A stretch of 64,000 nucleotides of DNA from Prevotella sp. (GCA_017619275.1 JAFZSR010000058.1:1-64000), one strand, 5' to 3'. Counted from the stretch's first letter, positions 7,893-16,983 are shown. Translations and numbers: made by a program. The notes: generated by a model not told the origin, from the letters alone.

Positions 7893-10211
7893 ATGAATAT
7901 TCCCACCGACCAGACAGACAACAGCGTGTCGTCATACGTGACTGAGTCCTACGAGGGTTTGGACACGACATTCAGCGAGGTGACCCATCTTCCTTCGCGT
8001 GGCTATTGCGACCTTTACCGCGCCAAGCGCTACGGACGCTGGTATCTGCTGAAATGCCTGAAGCCAGAGCACGAAAATGTTGCTGCCTACCAGCAGATGC
8101 TGCGCAAGGAGCTGGAGGTACTGATGCGTTTGCAACATCCCGGCGTGATGCAGGCCATGGGCATGGAGACGGTGGCGCTTCCCAATCGGGGAGCCACCAC
8201 CTGTATAGTGGCCGAATGGATTGATGGCATAACACTGGCAGACCGCCTTCATTCCCCCAAACGGGAGACAAAGGAGACGGGTGAGTCTCTTCCCCCCTTT
8301 GGGAGGACAGAGGGGGACCGCATTGTCCTCGAGCTGGCCGAGGCCCTATCCTACGTACACCAACAGCAAGTGGTGCACCGCGACCTGAAGCCCTCCAACG
8401 TGATGATCACCCACAACGGCGGCTATGTGAAGATTATCGACTTCGGCCTGGCCGACACCGACAGCCACGCCATCCTGAAGCAGCCCGCCGGCACCCTGCG
8501 CTACATGGCTCCCGAAAATGCGCAACTGGCACAGGCCGACGTGCGCAACGACATCTACTCCCTCGGCGTCATCATGCAGGAGATGAACCAGATGGGCCGC
8601 GTGGTGCCCAAGAGAATCGTCAACCGCTGTCTGGCGCCCATTGATCAGCGGTGGCCAAACATGGAAGCCGTGGTCGACGCGCTGAAACAGAGCCAGCGCC
8701 GTCGCCGCCGACTATACATTGTTGCAGCCGCGGCCCTGGTGGCTGTCGTCATTGGTTTGCTGGTCGCACAGTTACTCCACTTGAAAGAACAGGCTACCGA
8801 CATGGAGGGCAACGCCGCCGAGATGAGCCGTCAGCTGCGCATCCTGCGACACGAAATCATCGACTTCGACGACCCAGCGGTGAAACGCCTGTGCGTTGCC
8901 CGCTGGGACACCGACCACGACGGCGAGCTGAGTTACAAGGAGGCTGCCGCCGTGACGTCGCTCGACAGCGTGTTCACCGCCGACAGCCACATCACCAGCT
9001 TCCACGAGCTGAAATACTTCACCGACCTCATCACCATCAACCACGATGCCTTCCACAACTGCACAGCGCTGAGCCAGCTCACCCTGCCCCGCCATGTGCG
9101 CTTCTTCCAACGGAACGCCTTCCGCAACACAGGCCTGCAGATGCTCACCGTGCCGAGCACCGTGGTGGGCATCGGCGACCATTGCATGGACGACTGCCAG
9201 GCACTGCAGACCGTGGTGTTCGAGGCGGTGCTCCCCGCCACCAACGAGGGGGTCCGCCCGTTACAAAACTGTCCGGTGCTGACCGACATCTTCGTGCAGC
9301 GGTATGCAGATCTCACTATGACCGACCGCGTGGAATGGAACGCGCTACGCCCGCTGATGAAAAAGCACATCGTGTTTGCCGATGCCGAAGTGAAGTCCAT
9401 CTGCCTGAAACACTGGGACAAGAACGGCGACGGTGAGCTGCAGATAGACGAGGCACAGGCCGTGACGTCGCTCAACGCCGCCTTCAGTAACAATCCCGTG
9501 ATACAGCAGTTCGACGAGCTGCGCTATTTCACTGGTCTGCACGAGATAGGCATCAGCGAGTTTGAACGTTGCAAAGCCTTGCGCAGCATCCAGCTACCTG
9601 TCACCATCACCAGCATCAGGGCGTGGGCATTCTACCATTGTTTCGCACTCGAACACATCGACCTGCCCGAACGGCTGCAAACCATCGAAAACGACGCCTT
9701 CATGGAATCATCCCTACACTCCATCTTCATCCCCGCCGCCACCACCAGCATCGCCACCACGTCGGTGTCGGCCATTCAGGAGTTGGAGAGCGTGGTGGTA
9801 AGTCCCGACAACCCCGTCTACGACAGCCGCGACAGCTGCAACGCTATCATCGAGACGCGGACGAACACGATGATTTCAGGCAGCACCAAGGCCCACATCC
9901 CGCGCAGCGTCACCAGCCTGAGCGACGAGTGCTTCAACCATTTCAACCCGCAGGAGCTCACCATCCCCGCACAAATCACCCGCATAGGTCCCTGGTCGCT
10001 GGCATGCCACATCGGCCGCCTCTACCTGGAGTCACCCGTGCCGCCAGCCTTCGACTCGCAGGGCGGACAGGTCTACATCACCAACCGAGCTTTAAACGGC
10101 TATCCTGACCCTGAAATCTATGTGCCCGTCGGCTCACTCGACGCATACCGCCAAGCAGAGGGCTGGAGCGTTTTTGCCGACCACATACACGAATACGCCG
10201 TCACCGAATAA
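7893..10211 (+). CDS. Membrane Ser/Thr protein kinase with EF-hand and BspA-type LRR ectodomain
   Basis: A 772-residue receptor-like protein. Residues 30-265 are a Hanks-type kinase: catalytic HRDLKPSN (Asp164), DFG in IIDFGLAD, and MAPEN for the APE motif; the Lys in WYLLKCLK is the probable ATP-binding residue. One membrane helix lies at about 274-297. The outer part holds two EF-hand-like loops, DTDHDGEL near 339 and DKNGDGEL near 509. Each is followed by a block of LRR_5 (BspA-type) repeats, so the ectodomain is an internal duplication. Residues 120-142 (HSPKRETKETGESLPPFG) are encoded by a G/C-run palindromic repeat inserted between kinase subdomains V and VI. The ligand and targets are unknown; Ca2+ binding is inference from the loops. 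Confidence 0.85.
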   Translation: MNIPTDQTDNSVSSYVTESYEGLDTTFSEVTHLPSRGYCDLYRAKRYGRWYLLKCLKPEHENVAAYQQMLRKELEVLMRLQHPGVMQAMGMETVALPNRGATTCIVAEWIDGITLADRLHSPKRETKETGESLPPFGRTEGDRIVLELAEALSYVHQQQVVHRDLKPSNVMITHNGGYVKIIDFGLADTDSHAILKQPAGTLRYMAPENAQLAQADVRNDIYSLGVIMQEMNQMGRVVPKRIVNRCLAPIDQRWPNMEAVVDALKQSQRRRRRLYIVAAAALVAVVIGLLVAQLLHLKEQATDMEGNAAEMSRQLRILRHEIIDFDDPAVKRLCVARWDTDHDGELSYKEAAAVTSLDSVFTADSHITSFHELKYFTDLITINHDAFHNCTALSQLTLPRHVRFFQRNAFRNTGLQMLTVPSTVVGIGDHCMDDCQALQTVVFEAVLPATNEGVRPLQNCPVLTDIFVQRYADLTMTDRVEWNALRPLMKKHIVFADAEVKSICLKHWDKNGDGELQIDEAQAVTSLNAAFSNNPVIQQFDELRYFTGLHEIGISEFERCKALRSIQLPVTITSIRAWAFYHCFALEHIDLPERLQTIENDAFMESSLHSIFIPAATTSIATTSVSAIQELESVVVSPDNPVYDSRDSCNAIIETRTNTMISGSTKAHIPRSVTSLSDECFNHFNPQELTIPAQITRIGPWSLACHIGRLYLESPVPPAFDSQGGQVYITNRALNGYPDPEIYVPVGSLDAYRQAEGWSVFADHIHEYAVTE
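8250..8322. repeat. Repeat B-like insertion inside kinase gene
   Basis: CCCCCAAACGGGAG and TCCCCCCTTTGGGAGG segments form short inverted repeats and remain in frame, adding about 23 residues to a surface loop of the kinase domain. It is the same class of G/C-run palindrome seen at 17461-17590 and 47860-48853. Confidence 0.65.
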
Positions 10212-10436
10212 TAAACAAGTTGGCACTTTTTCCGCGTGGCGGCTTTTGAAAAAACATGTCTTTACATTTGTGTTATGTCTGCTAAACATTTTGTTTGCAA
10301 AAGTGTTAATCAAGGTAAACACATTTGGGGCGAATCTGTTTACAATAGATAACACTTCGCGAGTGCAAAGATAGAAACTTTTTTTGAAACCATACGTTTT
10401 TTCCCGAAAAAGTTTGTAGATTTGCTTCCTATTTGC

Positions 10437-10444
10437 TACTTTTG
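10437..10444 (+). promoter_or_regulatory. -7 box, 189-aa protein
   Basis: TACTTTTG, 27 bases before the preferred ATG at 10472. The longer in-frame start at 10433 overlaps the box and is therefore unlikely. Confidence 0.65.
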
Positions 10445-10471
10445 CATGCTACTACACAACATTTGAGGCTT

Positions 10472-11041
10472 ATGATTCACCAATTATGCAAGGAGATAGA
10501 GACGGCTATAGGCAAACAGCCGAAGACCCCGAAGGACTTTGACCAGCTTCGGGAGATGATTTATGGGCGGCTGCACTCCTATGTAGGCCGCACCACCTTG
10601 ATGCGGATATGGGGATATGTGGACGAGGCGGTGGAGCCGCGCCAGAGCACGCTCGACATCCTGTCGCAATACTTGGGCTACCACAGCTGGGAGGACTACC
10701 AGCAGAATGTGTCCCTCCAGCAGGAGCGCCAAAGTAGTCCCGTGCTGAGCAGACACCTCAACGTGCCGGAAACGCTGAAGCATGGCGACAGGCTGCGGCT
10801 GACGTGGCAGCCACAACGGGTGTGCGATGTGGAGTACCTGGGCGACCTGACGTTCCGGGTCATCGCCTCCGAGAAAACCCGTCTGCAGGCTGGCGACACG
10901 TTTCAATGCAGCCTGATTATTGAGCGGGAACCGCTCTACCTCGACAACCTGCGACAGGGCACGTGCCCGCCCATCGCCTATGTATGCGGCAAGAAGTCAG
11001 GCGTGTGCTTCGAGTTCATTCCGTCTGCGACGCAGACATAA
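10472..11041 (+). CDS. Hypothetical protein with HTH-like N-terminal segment
   Basis: A 189-residue soluble protein. Its first 75 residues (RTTLMRIWGYVDE, then PRQSTLDILSQYLGYHSWEDY) resemble a helical module seen at the N-terminus of several Bacteroidota regulatory proteins; I infer DNA or protein binding but cannot name the family. The remainder is beta-rich (RLRLTWQPQRVCDVEYLGD) with two cysteines near the end. It lies between a receptor-like kinase and a BspA surface-protein pair, so a role in their control is possible. A GTCTGCGACGCAGAC palindrome covers its last codons. Confidence 0.6.
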   Translation: MIHQLCKEIETAIGKQPKTPKDFDQLREMIYGRLHSYVGRTTLMRIWGYVDEAVEPRQSTLDILSQYLGYHSWEDYQQNVSLQQERQSSPVLSRHLNVPETLKHGDRLRLTWQPQRVCDVEYLGDLTFRVIASEKTRLQAGDTFQCSLIIEREPLYLDNLRQGTCPPIAYVCGKKSGVCFEFIPSATQT

Positions 11042-11393
11042 AAAAACACGACCATAACGAATACTCCCCTTTGTTTCTCCGCCTGCGGCGCTACGTAAAT
11101 ATACGCAAATGGCCATAAATGTCTCATTAATATTTATGACTCATTCTTCGCCCGTTGCTTTCTTTTTATAAGAGCTCAGGCGAGCAAGCTCGGAACACGT
11201 CCATTCACGGCTATTTGCGTTGCGTCGCAGACATATTAACTTTGGTTCTAATCATCGTCACTGACATTTTTTTTGCAAAAGGAACAAAATGGAACAAAAG
11301 GATTTGCGGGAAAACCGCTATTTTTGCACCTGACTAAAAAAAATGCAGCTCACAATGAACGACTTTCAAAAAAATTGCTTATCTTTGCACCGT
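11042..11393. other. Intergenic region before structured leader
   Basis: No gene found. A second copy of the motif GCGTCGCAGACATA, which ends the preceding gene, occurs near 11222. A TATTTTTG box at 11319-11326 is a possible extra promoter upstream of the main TATCTTTG box. Confidence 0.5.
11380..11387 (+). promoter_or_regulatory. -7 box, structured leader/BspA operon
   Basis: TATCTTTG. By the rnpB ruler the transcript would start near 11394, giving a 320-base leader ahead of the BspA gene at 11715. Confidence 0.75.
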
Positions 11394-11660
11394 CATCCCC
11401 GCTACAGGGGTTTGGCAACATCGAGGAAAGCTATTAAGCTTTACCCTGTCAGAGAATCTGGAAAATTCTAGTAGCAAGGGAAAAGGCTGAAAGCTGTTCT
11501 TCCTGTTGTGGCATATACACAGCTGGCTCCATACCTTTGGGGCGTTTTGGCATATATGCTCGCAGGTGTGAGCTGTTTTTCATTCTTTATGCTACGGGTA
11601 TTCCAGAACCTTCTGACGAAGAATGTCAAGAAGGCTCACACCCTTTGTGCGTAAAAACGA
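11394..11660 (+). ncRNA. Structured leader or independent small RNA, unassigned
   Basis: The stretch after the TATCTTTG box has no convincing reading frame but many stems in series. These are CCCC/GGGG (11397-11410), AAAGCT-ATTA-AGCTTT near 11430-11446, AGAAT/ATTCT near 11452-11470 closed by CCCT/AGGG, and AGCTGT/ACAGCT near 11491-11524. The last is a long helix of GGTGTGAGC with GCTCACACC (about 11572-11643), enclosing CATTCTT/AAGAATG. No T-run terminator follows, which favours a 5' leader of the surface-protein gene over a free RNA. A 6S-like or other Bacteroidota ncRNA family cannot be excluded without a covariance search. Confidence 0.5.
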
Positions 11661-11714
11661 AAAAACAATCTGAGAACAAACTATATATTATCAACAACTT
11701 AATTTTATAAGCTT

Positions 11715-14531
11715 ATGAAACATTTTAAACTTTCTTTGTTGCTCACCGTGCTCATGAGCATGGTCAGCATGGGCGCATGGGCCGACGGATTTAAGGTCGG
11801 AAATCTGTACTACAATATTGTGAGTGCATCTGACAAGACTGTGGAGGTTGTAAAGCCCGATATAGGTGCCAGCTTTCAAGACAATATTATCGTGCCTTCT
11901 ACTATTTCCTACGAAGGAATACCTTTTACTGTGGTAGGAATCGGCGCTAGCGCCTTTCCTAATATTTCTTCTATTGTATTACCGAATACTATTGAATATT
12001 TCGGAGAAGAAGCATTTGCTGGGGCTAATTTTTCATCTATTGAAATACCAAATTCTGTTAAAACGATCGGACCAGGTGCATTTAGATTTTGTTTTTCTCT
12101 TTCAACTATCGTCATTCCTAATTCTGTGACAGAAATCGGGGAGATGACTTTTTGGAATTGTACTAAGCTTGAAAGTGTTGTTCTTTCTGAAAATCTTACA
12201 TACCTTCCTTATTGGATGTTCAGAGATTGTTCTCAATTGACAAGCATAACTATTCCTGATAATATTACAGACATTGAGCAAGAAACTTTTTATGGTTGTC
12301 AGAATTTGGCCTCAGTAGTTCTTCCTAAAAGATTGAAAAGAATGGAAGCTGATATTTTTGCTGGTTGTGATAAGATAAGGAATATTACGTCAAGGAGTAG
12401 TTTGATAGGTTGCGATTTTAACATCGATAAGAATGCATTCTCTGGTACAGTTCAGATGTTTGCTTCAGTCAAAGTTCCCGAAGGCAGTATTGCCCGCTAC
12501 CAGGATATCGGCTGGGGAGATTTCTCGAATATCGAGGAAGATAGCTCTTTGCCCGTCCAGTGTATTATTGACGTTTCAACAAATTATATAGATACTGGAA
12601 ATCTAGCTACTTTCCAATTTTTTGGTAATGTAAAAGTAAATGACTATACGGTTCAATGGATTGACTGGGAGAATTCTAATTTCTGGGATTATTCTTGTGA
12701 TCCTATTCTCGTAGATAAAGGCAACACCCCTGTTCTGACTTTTATTCCTTACACTACTAACACAGAGATTGTCAAAGTAACTGTGAACGGCATTGATGTC
12801 ACCGATAAAATACAGAATAACACTTACACCATGGACCCTGTGACGGGTGATTGCTCTGTCTATGTTGAGTTTGACAATGGCGTACGTACAATTGAAGCCA
12901 ACTACGACACAAACTGTGGAGGTGTCTTTTTGGATGGCAATTGGGTCGATGGTCATTGTAATGATATTTGGATGGGGTGTGGTAATGTTTATGAGACCAC
13001 CAAAAACGCCACCGTCAGAATGACCATTGAACCTCACGAAGGTTTTAAGATAAAAACAGTCTTGGTTGGTGGAAGCGATGTCACAACGCAGTATCTGGCT
13101 GACAGCTACTATGACATCTCAAATATTCCTTTAAGTGGAACAAGCGTGTCCGTGCAGTTTGAGGAAGTTAAGTGGTACACCGTAAGCACAAACAATTACG
13201 ACTATCATCATTCATGTCACGTTACGGTAAACGGACACTCTTTGGATTATTGGGATTCATTACGATATCAAGAAGGTGAGAATGTGAAAATAACAGTTGA
13301 TTGGGGGGATGATGTTAAAGTGACCTCCATCTCTCTCAACGGAACTTCAGTGGCATCGGGCAACAATATTACCAGCCCCTTCAGCTATTCATTTAATATC
13401 TCTGAAGATGTGGTCATAAACTTGCAAGTCGTCGAGAATCCTCACATCTTGGCCGTGAGCTATACGGGCGACGGCAGCGTGACCATTAACGGTAGCGAAG
13501 TTGCCTCTGGCACAAACTATGAAATAGCAATGAATGGCATGGCTTATGTAACCATTCAGGCCGATGAAGGCTGCGAGATTGAAAGCGTGCTCTATAATGG
13601 CAGTGAGCAGCTAAGCGATACGCACGACACATATTATGAATTCAGGGCCGACTACGGCGAAGGCAGCAACCAAACGCTCACGGTGAAATTCCGCCGTGCC
13701 CAGTGCTTCATTGCCACAAATATCCAAGGTAACGGTACGGTGGCCATCAACGGCGTGAACCTGACAAACGGCGACAACACGGCCTACGACCCCGACCAAG
13801 ACCTGACGGTGACCTTCACACCCGGCACTGGATGGGAGCTGGCAAGCGCCAACATTGACGGTGCCGACATCACTAGCTATGCCCAGGGCGGAACCTACAC
13901 CATTAAGAAGATTAACGCCAACAAAACCATCGACGTGACCTTCGTGCCAGTCAGCCTGACATTCAGCACATACCGCTACATGACCATCTGCTCACCCCAG
14001 GGACTTGACTTCCGCGGTGTCAGCGATGTGAAGGCATGGACGGTGACGGGCTTCGACGGCAACAAGATCTACCTCACTCCCGTAGAAATTGTGCCGGCCG
14101 GCAAGGGCGTGCTGCTTGAGGCCGCAGTGGGCACCACATGGACACCCACTTTCACTGACGAAAAGTTCTACATGGCCAACCTCTTAGTGGGCACACTGAA
14201 CCCCATCTGGCTGGATGTCTACAGCTACAACGCCGACAACTACTGCCGCAACTATATCTTTAGCAACGGAACGAAAGGCCTGGGCTTCTATCCGCTGAGC
14301 AGCGCCGGTGACTTTGCTGCGGGCAAGGCCTACCTGCCCATCCCCACATACGTTGTGGAAGGGGCACGCGGTGGACAGTTCACGCTCGACTTCGACGGCA
14401 ACACCAACGGCATTGACAGCGTGAACGACGCTGGCGAGACAGAGAGCATCTACAGCATCAGTGGCGTGCGCGTGGATACTCCCAAGAAGGGCCTCTACAT
14501 CAAGAACGGCAAGAAGATAGTGGTGAAATAA
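11715..14531 (+). CDS. BspA-type LRR surface protein with T9SS tail
   Basis: A 938-residue exported protein with signal peptide MKHFKLSLLLTVLMSMVSMGAWA. Residues 45-270 are LRR_5 repeats (for example SLSTIVIPNSVTEIGEMTF). From about 280 to 750 come several InlB-B/Big-like beta repeats (GDGSVTINGSEVASG; GNGTVAINGVNLTNG). The last 80 residues end in IYSISGVRVDTPKKGLYIKN and KKIVVK, a type IX secretion sorting tail. It probably sits on the outer surface and binds host or matrix ligands, as BspA does. Base composition changes inside the gene: the first about 1.7 kb are AT-rich and the rest is as GC-rich as its neighbours, suggesting a mosaic origin. Confidence 0.85.
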   Translation: MKHFKLSLLLTVLMSMVSMGAWADGFKVGNLYYNIVSASDKTVEVVKPDIGASFQDNIIVPSTISYEGIPFTVVGIGASAFPNISSIVLPNTIEYFGEEAFAGANFSSIEIPNSVKTIGPGAFRFCFSLSTIVIPNSVTEIGEMTFWNCTKLESVVLSENLTYLPYWMFRDCSQLTSITIPDNITDIEQETFYGCQNLASVVLPKRLKRMEADIFAGCDKIRNITSRSSLIGCDFNIDKNAFSGTVQMFASVKVPEGSIARYQDIGWGDFSNIEEDSSLPVQCIIDVSTNYIDTGNLATFQFFGNVKVNDYTVQWIDWENSNFWDYSCDPILVDKGNTPVLTFIPYTTNTEIVKVTVNGIDVTDKIQNNTYTMDPVTGDCSVYVEFDNGVRTIEANYDTNCGGVFLDGNWVDGHCNDIWMGCGNVYETTKNATVRMTIEPHEGFKIKTVLVGGSDVTTQYLADSYYDISNIPLSGTSVSVQFEEVKWYTVSTNNYDYHHSCHVTVNGHSLDYWDSLRYQEGENVKITVDWGDDVKVTSISLNGTSVASGNNITSPFSYSFNISEDVVINLQVVENPHILAVSYTGDGSVTINGSEVASGTNYEIAMNGMAYVTIQADEGCEIESVLYNGSEQLSDTHDTYYEFRADYGEGSNQTLTVKFRRAQCFIATNIQGNGTVAINGVNLTNGDNTAYDPDQDLTVTFTPGTGWELASANIDGADITSYAQGGTYTIKKINANKTIDVTFVPVSLTFSTYRYMTICSPQGLDFRGVSDVKAWTVTGFDGNKIYLTPVEIVPAGKGVLLEAAVGTTWTPTFTDEKFYMANLLVGTLNPIWLDVYSYNADNYCRNYIFSNGTKGLGFYPLSSAGDFAAGKAYLPIPTYVVEGARGGQFTLDFDGNTNGIDSVNDAGETESIYSISGVRVDTPKKGLYIKNGKKIVVK

Positions 14532-14553
14532 ACGGTAAAAACACTTCGAGCTT

Positions 14554-14742
14554 ATGAAAAAGAAGATGTATATAAGCCCCTGTGTATGCGAAGAACTCAT
14601 CGTGGCGGAAAGCGATATGGCCACAGGGTCTATGTTTGTGCATACAGAGGATAATACTGACATCAACGTGTATGAGGATGAGGGGCATACACCCGGAGAT
14701 GCCCTGTCACGTTTCAATATATTTGGAGACGACGAGTACTAA
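14554..14742 (+). CDS. Small acidic protein (62 aa), unassigned
   Basis: It starts 22 bases after the BspA gene and is followed at once by a strong terminator, so it closes that operon. It begins MKKKMYISPCVCEELIVAES and then turns acidic and Asp/Glu-rich, ending FNIFGDDEY. The opening resembles the many short Bacteroidota proteins starting MKKxYxxP that lie beside secreted-protein genes and have no known function. There are two cysteines (Cys10 and Cys12) and no clear signal peptide. Confidence 0.6.
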   Translation: MKKKMYISPCVCEELIVAESDMATGSMFVHTEDNTDINVYEDEGHTPGDALSRFNIFGDDEY

Positions 14743-14754
14743 CAGCCACATTCC

Positions 14755-14791
14755 AGCTCGGTCGGATTTGCAATCCGGCCGAGCTGTTTTT
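14755..14791 (+). terminator. Rho-independent terminator
   Basis: AGCTCGG-T-CGGATT, loop TGC, AATCCG-G-CCGAGCT, followed after one G by TTTTT. It ends the BspA/62-aa protein operon. Confidence 0.92.
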
Positions 14792-14877
14792 CGGCCTATA
14801 CGGTTGAGATGACATCTTGAATGAAAACAGGAAATACATTTTTTCAGAAACGAATCATCCTAATTGCTAAAAAAAAT

Positions 14878-16983
14878 ATGAAAATCTATCGATTATTCTT
14901 TATCACCATGCTCATGAGCATGATGGGCGTACGGGCGAACGCTGACCGTTTTGCAGTGGCAAATAGTGACGGTGTGACCATCTATTACAATAGCATAAAT
15001 AACTCTGAGGTTGAGGTGACCGCTAATAACGACAACTCCAGTTCGTATTCTGGCGATGTGGTAATTCCCAAAAATGTCACATACAATAGCACTACCTACA
15101 CAGTCACGAGTATAAGTAAGAGTGCGTTTTGGAACAGTTCAAACTTAACCTCCGTCACTATCCCCAACTCGGTGTTCTACATCGACGAATTAGCTTTCGC
15201 TGATTGCAGCAGCCTGACCTCCATTAAAATACCAAATTATGTTAGATTAATTGGCGATGAGGCGTTCAAGGGCTGCTCCAGCCTAAAGGACGTGACCATC
15301 GGAAACTCCGTGACCAACATCGGCAGCTATGCGTTCCGGGGCTGTTCCAGCTTGACGAGCGTGGACATCCCCAGTTCCGTGACAAGCATCGGCAGCTATG
15401 CGTTCAGCGGATGCTCCGGCTTGACCTCCATTGTTGTTGATGCTAACAATTCAGTATATGACTCAAGAGAAAATTGTAATGCAATTATCGAGACATCTCC
15501 AAACACTCTAATTAAAGGATGCTCATCATCAGTTATCCCCAGCTCCGTGACAAGCATCAGCGACAGTGCGTTCTCTGGCTGCTTCGGCCTGACGAGCGTG
15601 GACATCCCCAGCTTCGTGACCAGCATCGGCAGTTATGCGTTCTATAACTGCTCCGGCCTGACGAGTGTGACTATCCCCAGCTCCGTGACAAGCATCGGCA
15701 GAAATGCGTTCAGCGAATGCTCTGGCCTGACCTCCATTGTTGTTGATGCTAACAATTCAGTATATGACTCAAGAGATAATTGTAACGCAATTATCGAGAC
15801 ATCTACATACACTTTAATTCGGGGATGCAATTCAACAGTAATCCCTGGTTCCGTGACAAGCATCAGCGAATATGCGTTCTCTGGCTGCTTCGGCTTGACG
15901 AGCGTGAACATCCCCAGTTTCGTGACCAGCATCGGCAGCTATGCGTTCAGTGGCTGCTCTGGCCTGACGAGCGTGAACATCCCCAGCTCCGTGACAAGCA
16001 TTGGCAACTATGCATTCAGGAGCTGCTCCGGCCTGACCTCCATAACCGTAGGATGGAATTTCCCGATAGTTATTACATATAATGTTTTTGACGGTGTCAA
16101 TCTGGGTAACGTTTCGCTTCTTGTTCCTGCCGGAACCAAGGCGGATTACGAAGAGGCCCCCGTATGGGAGGATTTCGTCCAAATAGTTGAGATGGGCGGG
16201 GTTGTAGTAACTGCAAACAGCTATACTCGCCACTACGGCGAGAGCAATCCTGCGTTTGAGTACACTTCTGCAGGTGCCGCATTGGTAGGCACTCCCGACA
16301 TTTCCTGCACGGCAACGGCCACCAGCCCTGTGGGTACATACCCCATCGTTATCAGTAAAGGAAGTGTGGCTAACACCAACGATCATTACGTCAACGGTAC
16401 ACTCACTATTACAGCGGCACCGCTGACCATTGCAGCCAACAGCTATACTATCAACATAGGTGATGCCATGCCCACATTTGATGTAACCTACAGCGGCTTC
16501 CAAAACAATGAGACGGAGAGCGTGCTGACCACGCAACCCACCATCAGTTGCCTAGCCATCGACAGCAACACAACAGGCACCTACGACATCACGGTGAGCG
16601 GTGCCGAAGCCCAGAACTACGATATCAGTTATGTTCCCGGCACACTGAACATCATCGTTGAGAAATGTGCCACGCCGATTATCGCCTTTGCCAATGGAAC
16701 GCTTACGTACAGTTGCGAAACAGAAGGTGTAGAATTCGTGACAAGCATCACCATCTCTGGCGAGAAAGCAATGACGGGTAACAACATCCTTCTGTCAAAT
16801 CTGACCCCCTCCTACCGAATCAATGTCTACGCCAAAAAGGATGGCTATGAGGACTCGGAGGTGGCCACGAAGGAAGTCGATTTCAAAGCTTTGAAGGGTG
16901 ACGCTAACGATGATGGCGAGATCACCATCGCAGATGCCGTCCGCATCGTGGACATTATCTTAGGCAACAACTCGTCGGAGTAA
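14878..16983 (+). CDS. BspA-type LRR protein with MBG domains and dockerin-like tail
   Basis: A 701-residue exported protein. An in-frame ATG at 14821 would add 19 residues ahead of the signal peptide MKIYRLFFITMLMSMMGVRANA, so 14878 is preferred. Residues 70-400 are LRR_5 repeats built on a near-identical 23-residue unit (GLTSVDIPSSVTSIGSYAF). About 100 residues containing VVDANNSVYDSRENCNAIIE occur twice, a recent segmental duplication. Two MBG-type beta domains follow (VTANSYTRHYGESNPAFEY; IAANSYTINIGDAMPTFDV). The C-terminus DANDDGEITIADAVRIVDII has the calcium-loop pattern of a dockerin. I see no T9SS tail like that of the gene at 11715. Confidence 0.83.
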   Translation: MKIYRLFFITMLMSMMGVRANADRFAVANSDGVTIYYNSINNSEVEVTANNDNSSSYSGDVVIPKNVTYNSTTYTVTSISKSAFWNSSNLTSVTIPNSVFYIDELAFADCSSLTSIKIPNYVRLIGDEAFKGCSSLKDVTIGNSVTNIGSYAFRGCSSLTSVDIPSSVTSIGSYAFSGCSGLTSIVVDANNSVYDSRENCNAIIETSPNTLIKGCSSSVIPSSVTSISDSAFSGCFGLTSVDIPSFVTSIGSYAFYNCSGLTSVTIPSSVTSIGRNAFSECSGLTSIVVDANNSVYDSRDNCNAIIETSTYTLIRGCNSTVIPGSVTSISEYAFSGCFGLTSVNIPSFVTSIGSYAFSGCSGLTSVNIPSSVTSIGNYAFRSCSGLTSITVGWNFPIVITYNVFDGVNLGNVSLLVPAGTKADYEEAPVWEDFVQIVEMGGVVVTANSYTRHYGESNPAFEYTSAGAALVGTPDISCTATATSPVGTYPIVISKGSVANTNDHYVNGTLTITAAPLTIAANSYTINIGDAMPTFDVTYSGFQNNETESVLTTQPTISCLAIDSNTTGTYDITVSGAEAQNYDISYVPGTLNIIVEKCATPIIAFANGTLTYSCETEGVEFVTSITISGEKAMTGNNILLSNLTPSYRINVYAKKDGYEDSEVATKEVDFKALKGDANDDGEITIADAVRIVDIILGNNSSE
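15280..16040 (+). repeat. Tandem 69-bp units and ~310-bp duplication within LRR gene
   Basis: The 69-base units encode 23-residue LRR_5 repeats at high nucleotide identity. The block from about 15417 recurs from about 15727 with few changes, including the unusual non-LRR insert VYDSRxNCNAIIET. The region is a likely site of copy-number change. Confidence 0.8.

Noticed and set aside
11344..11472. A 42-codon reading frame (MQLTMNDFQKNC...) across the leader promoter
   Set aside because: It spans the TATCTTTG box and the first stems, has no coding bias and no recognisable product.
15280..16040. CRISPR-like regular repeats
   Set aside because: The 69-base periodicity is the codon image of LRR_5 repeats in an open reading frame; there are no unique spacers.
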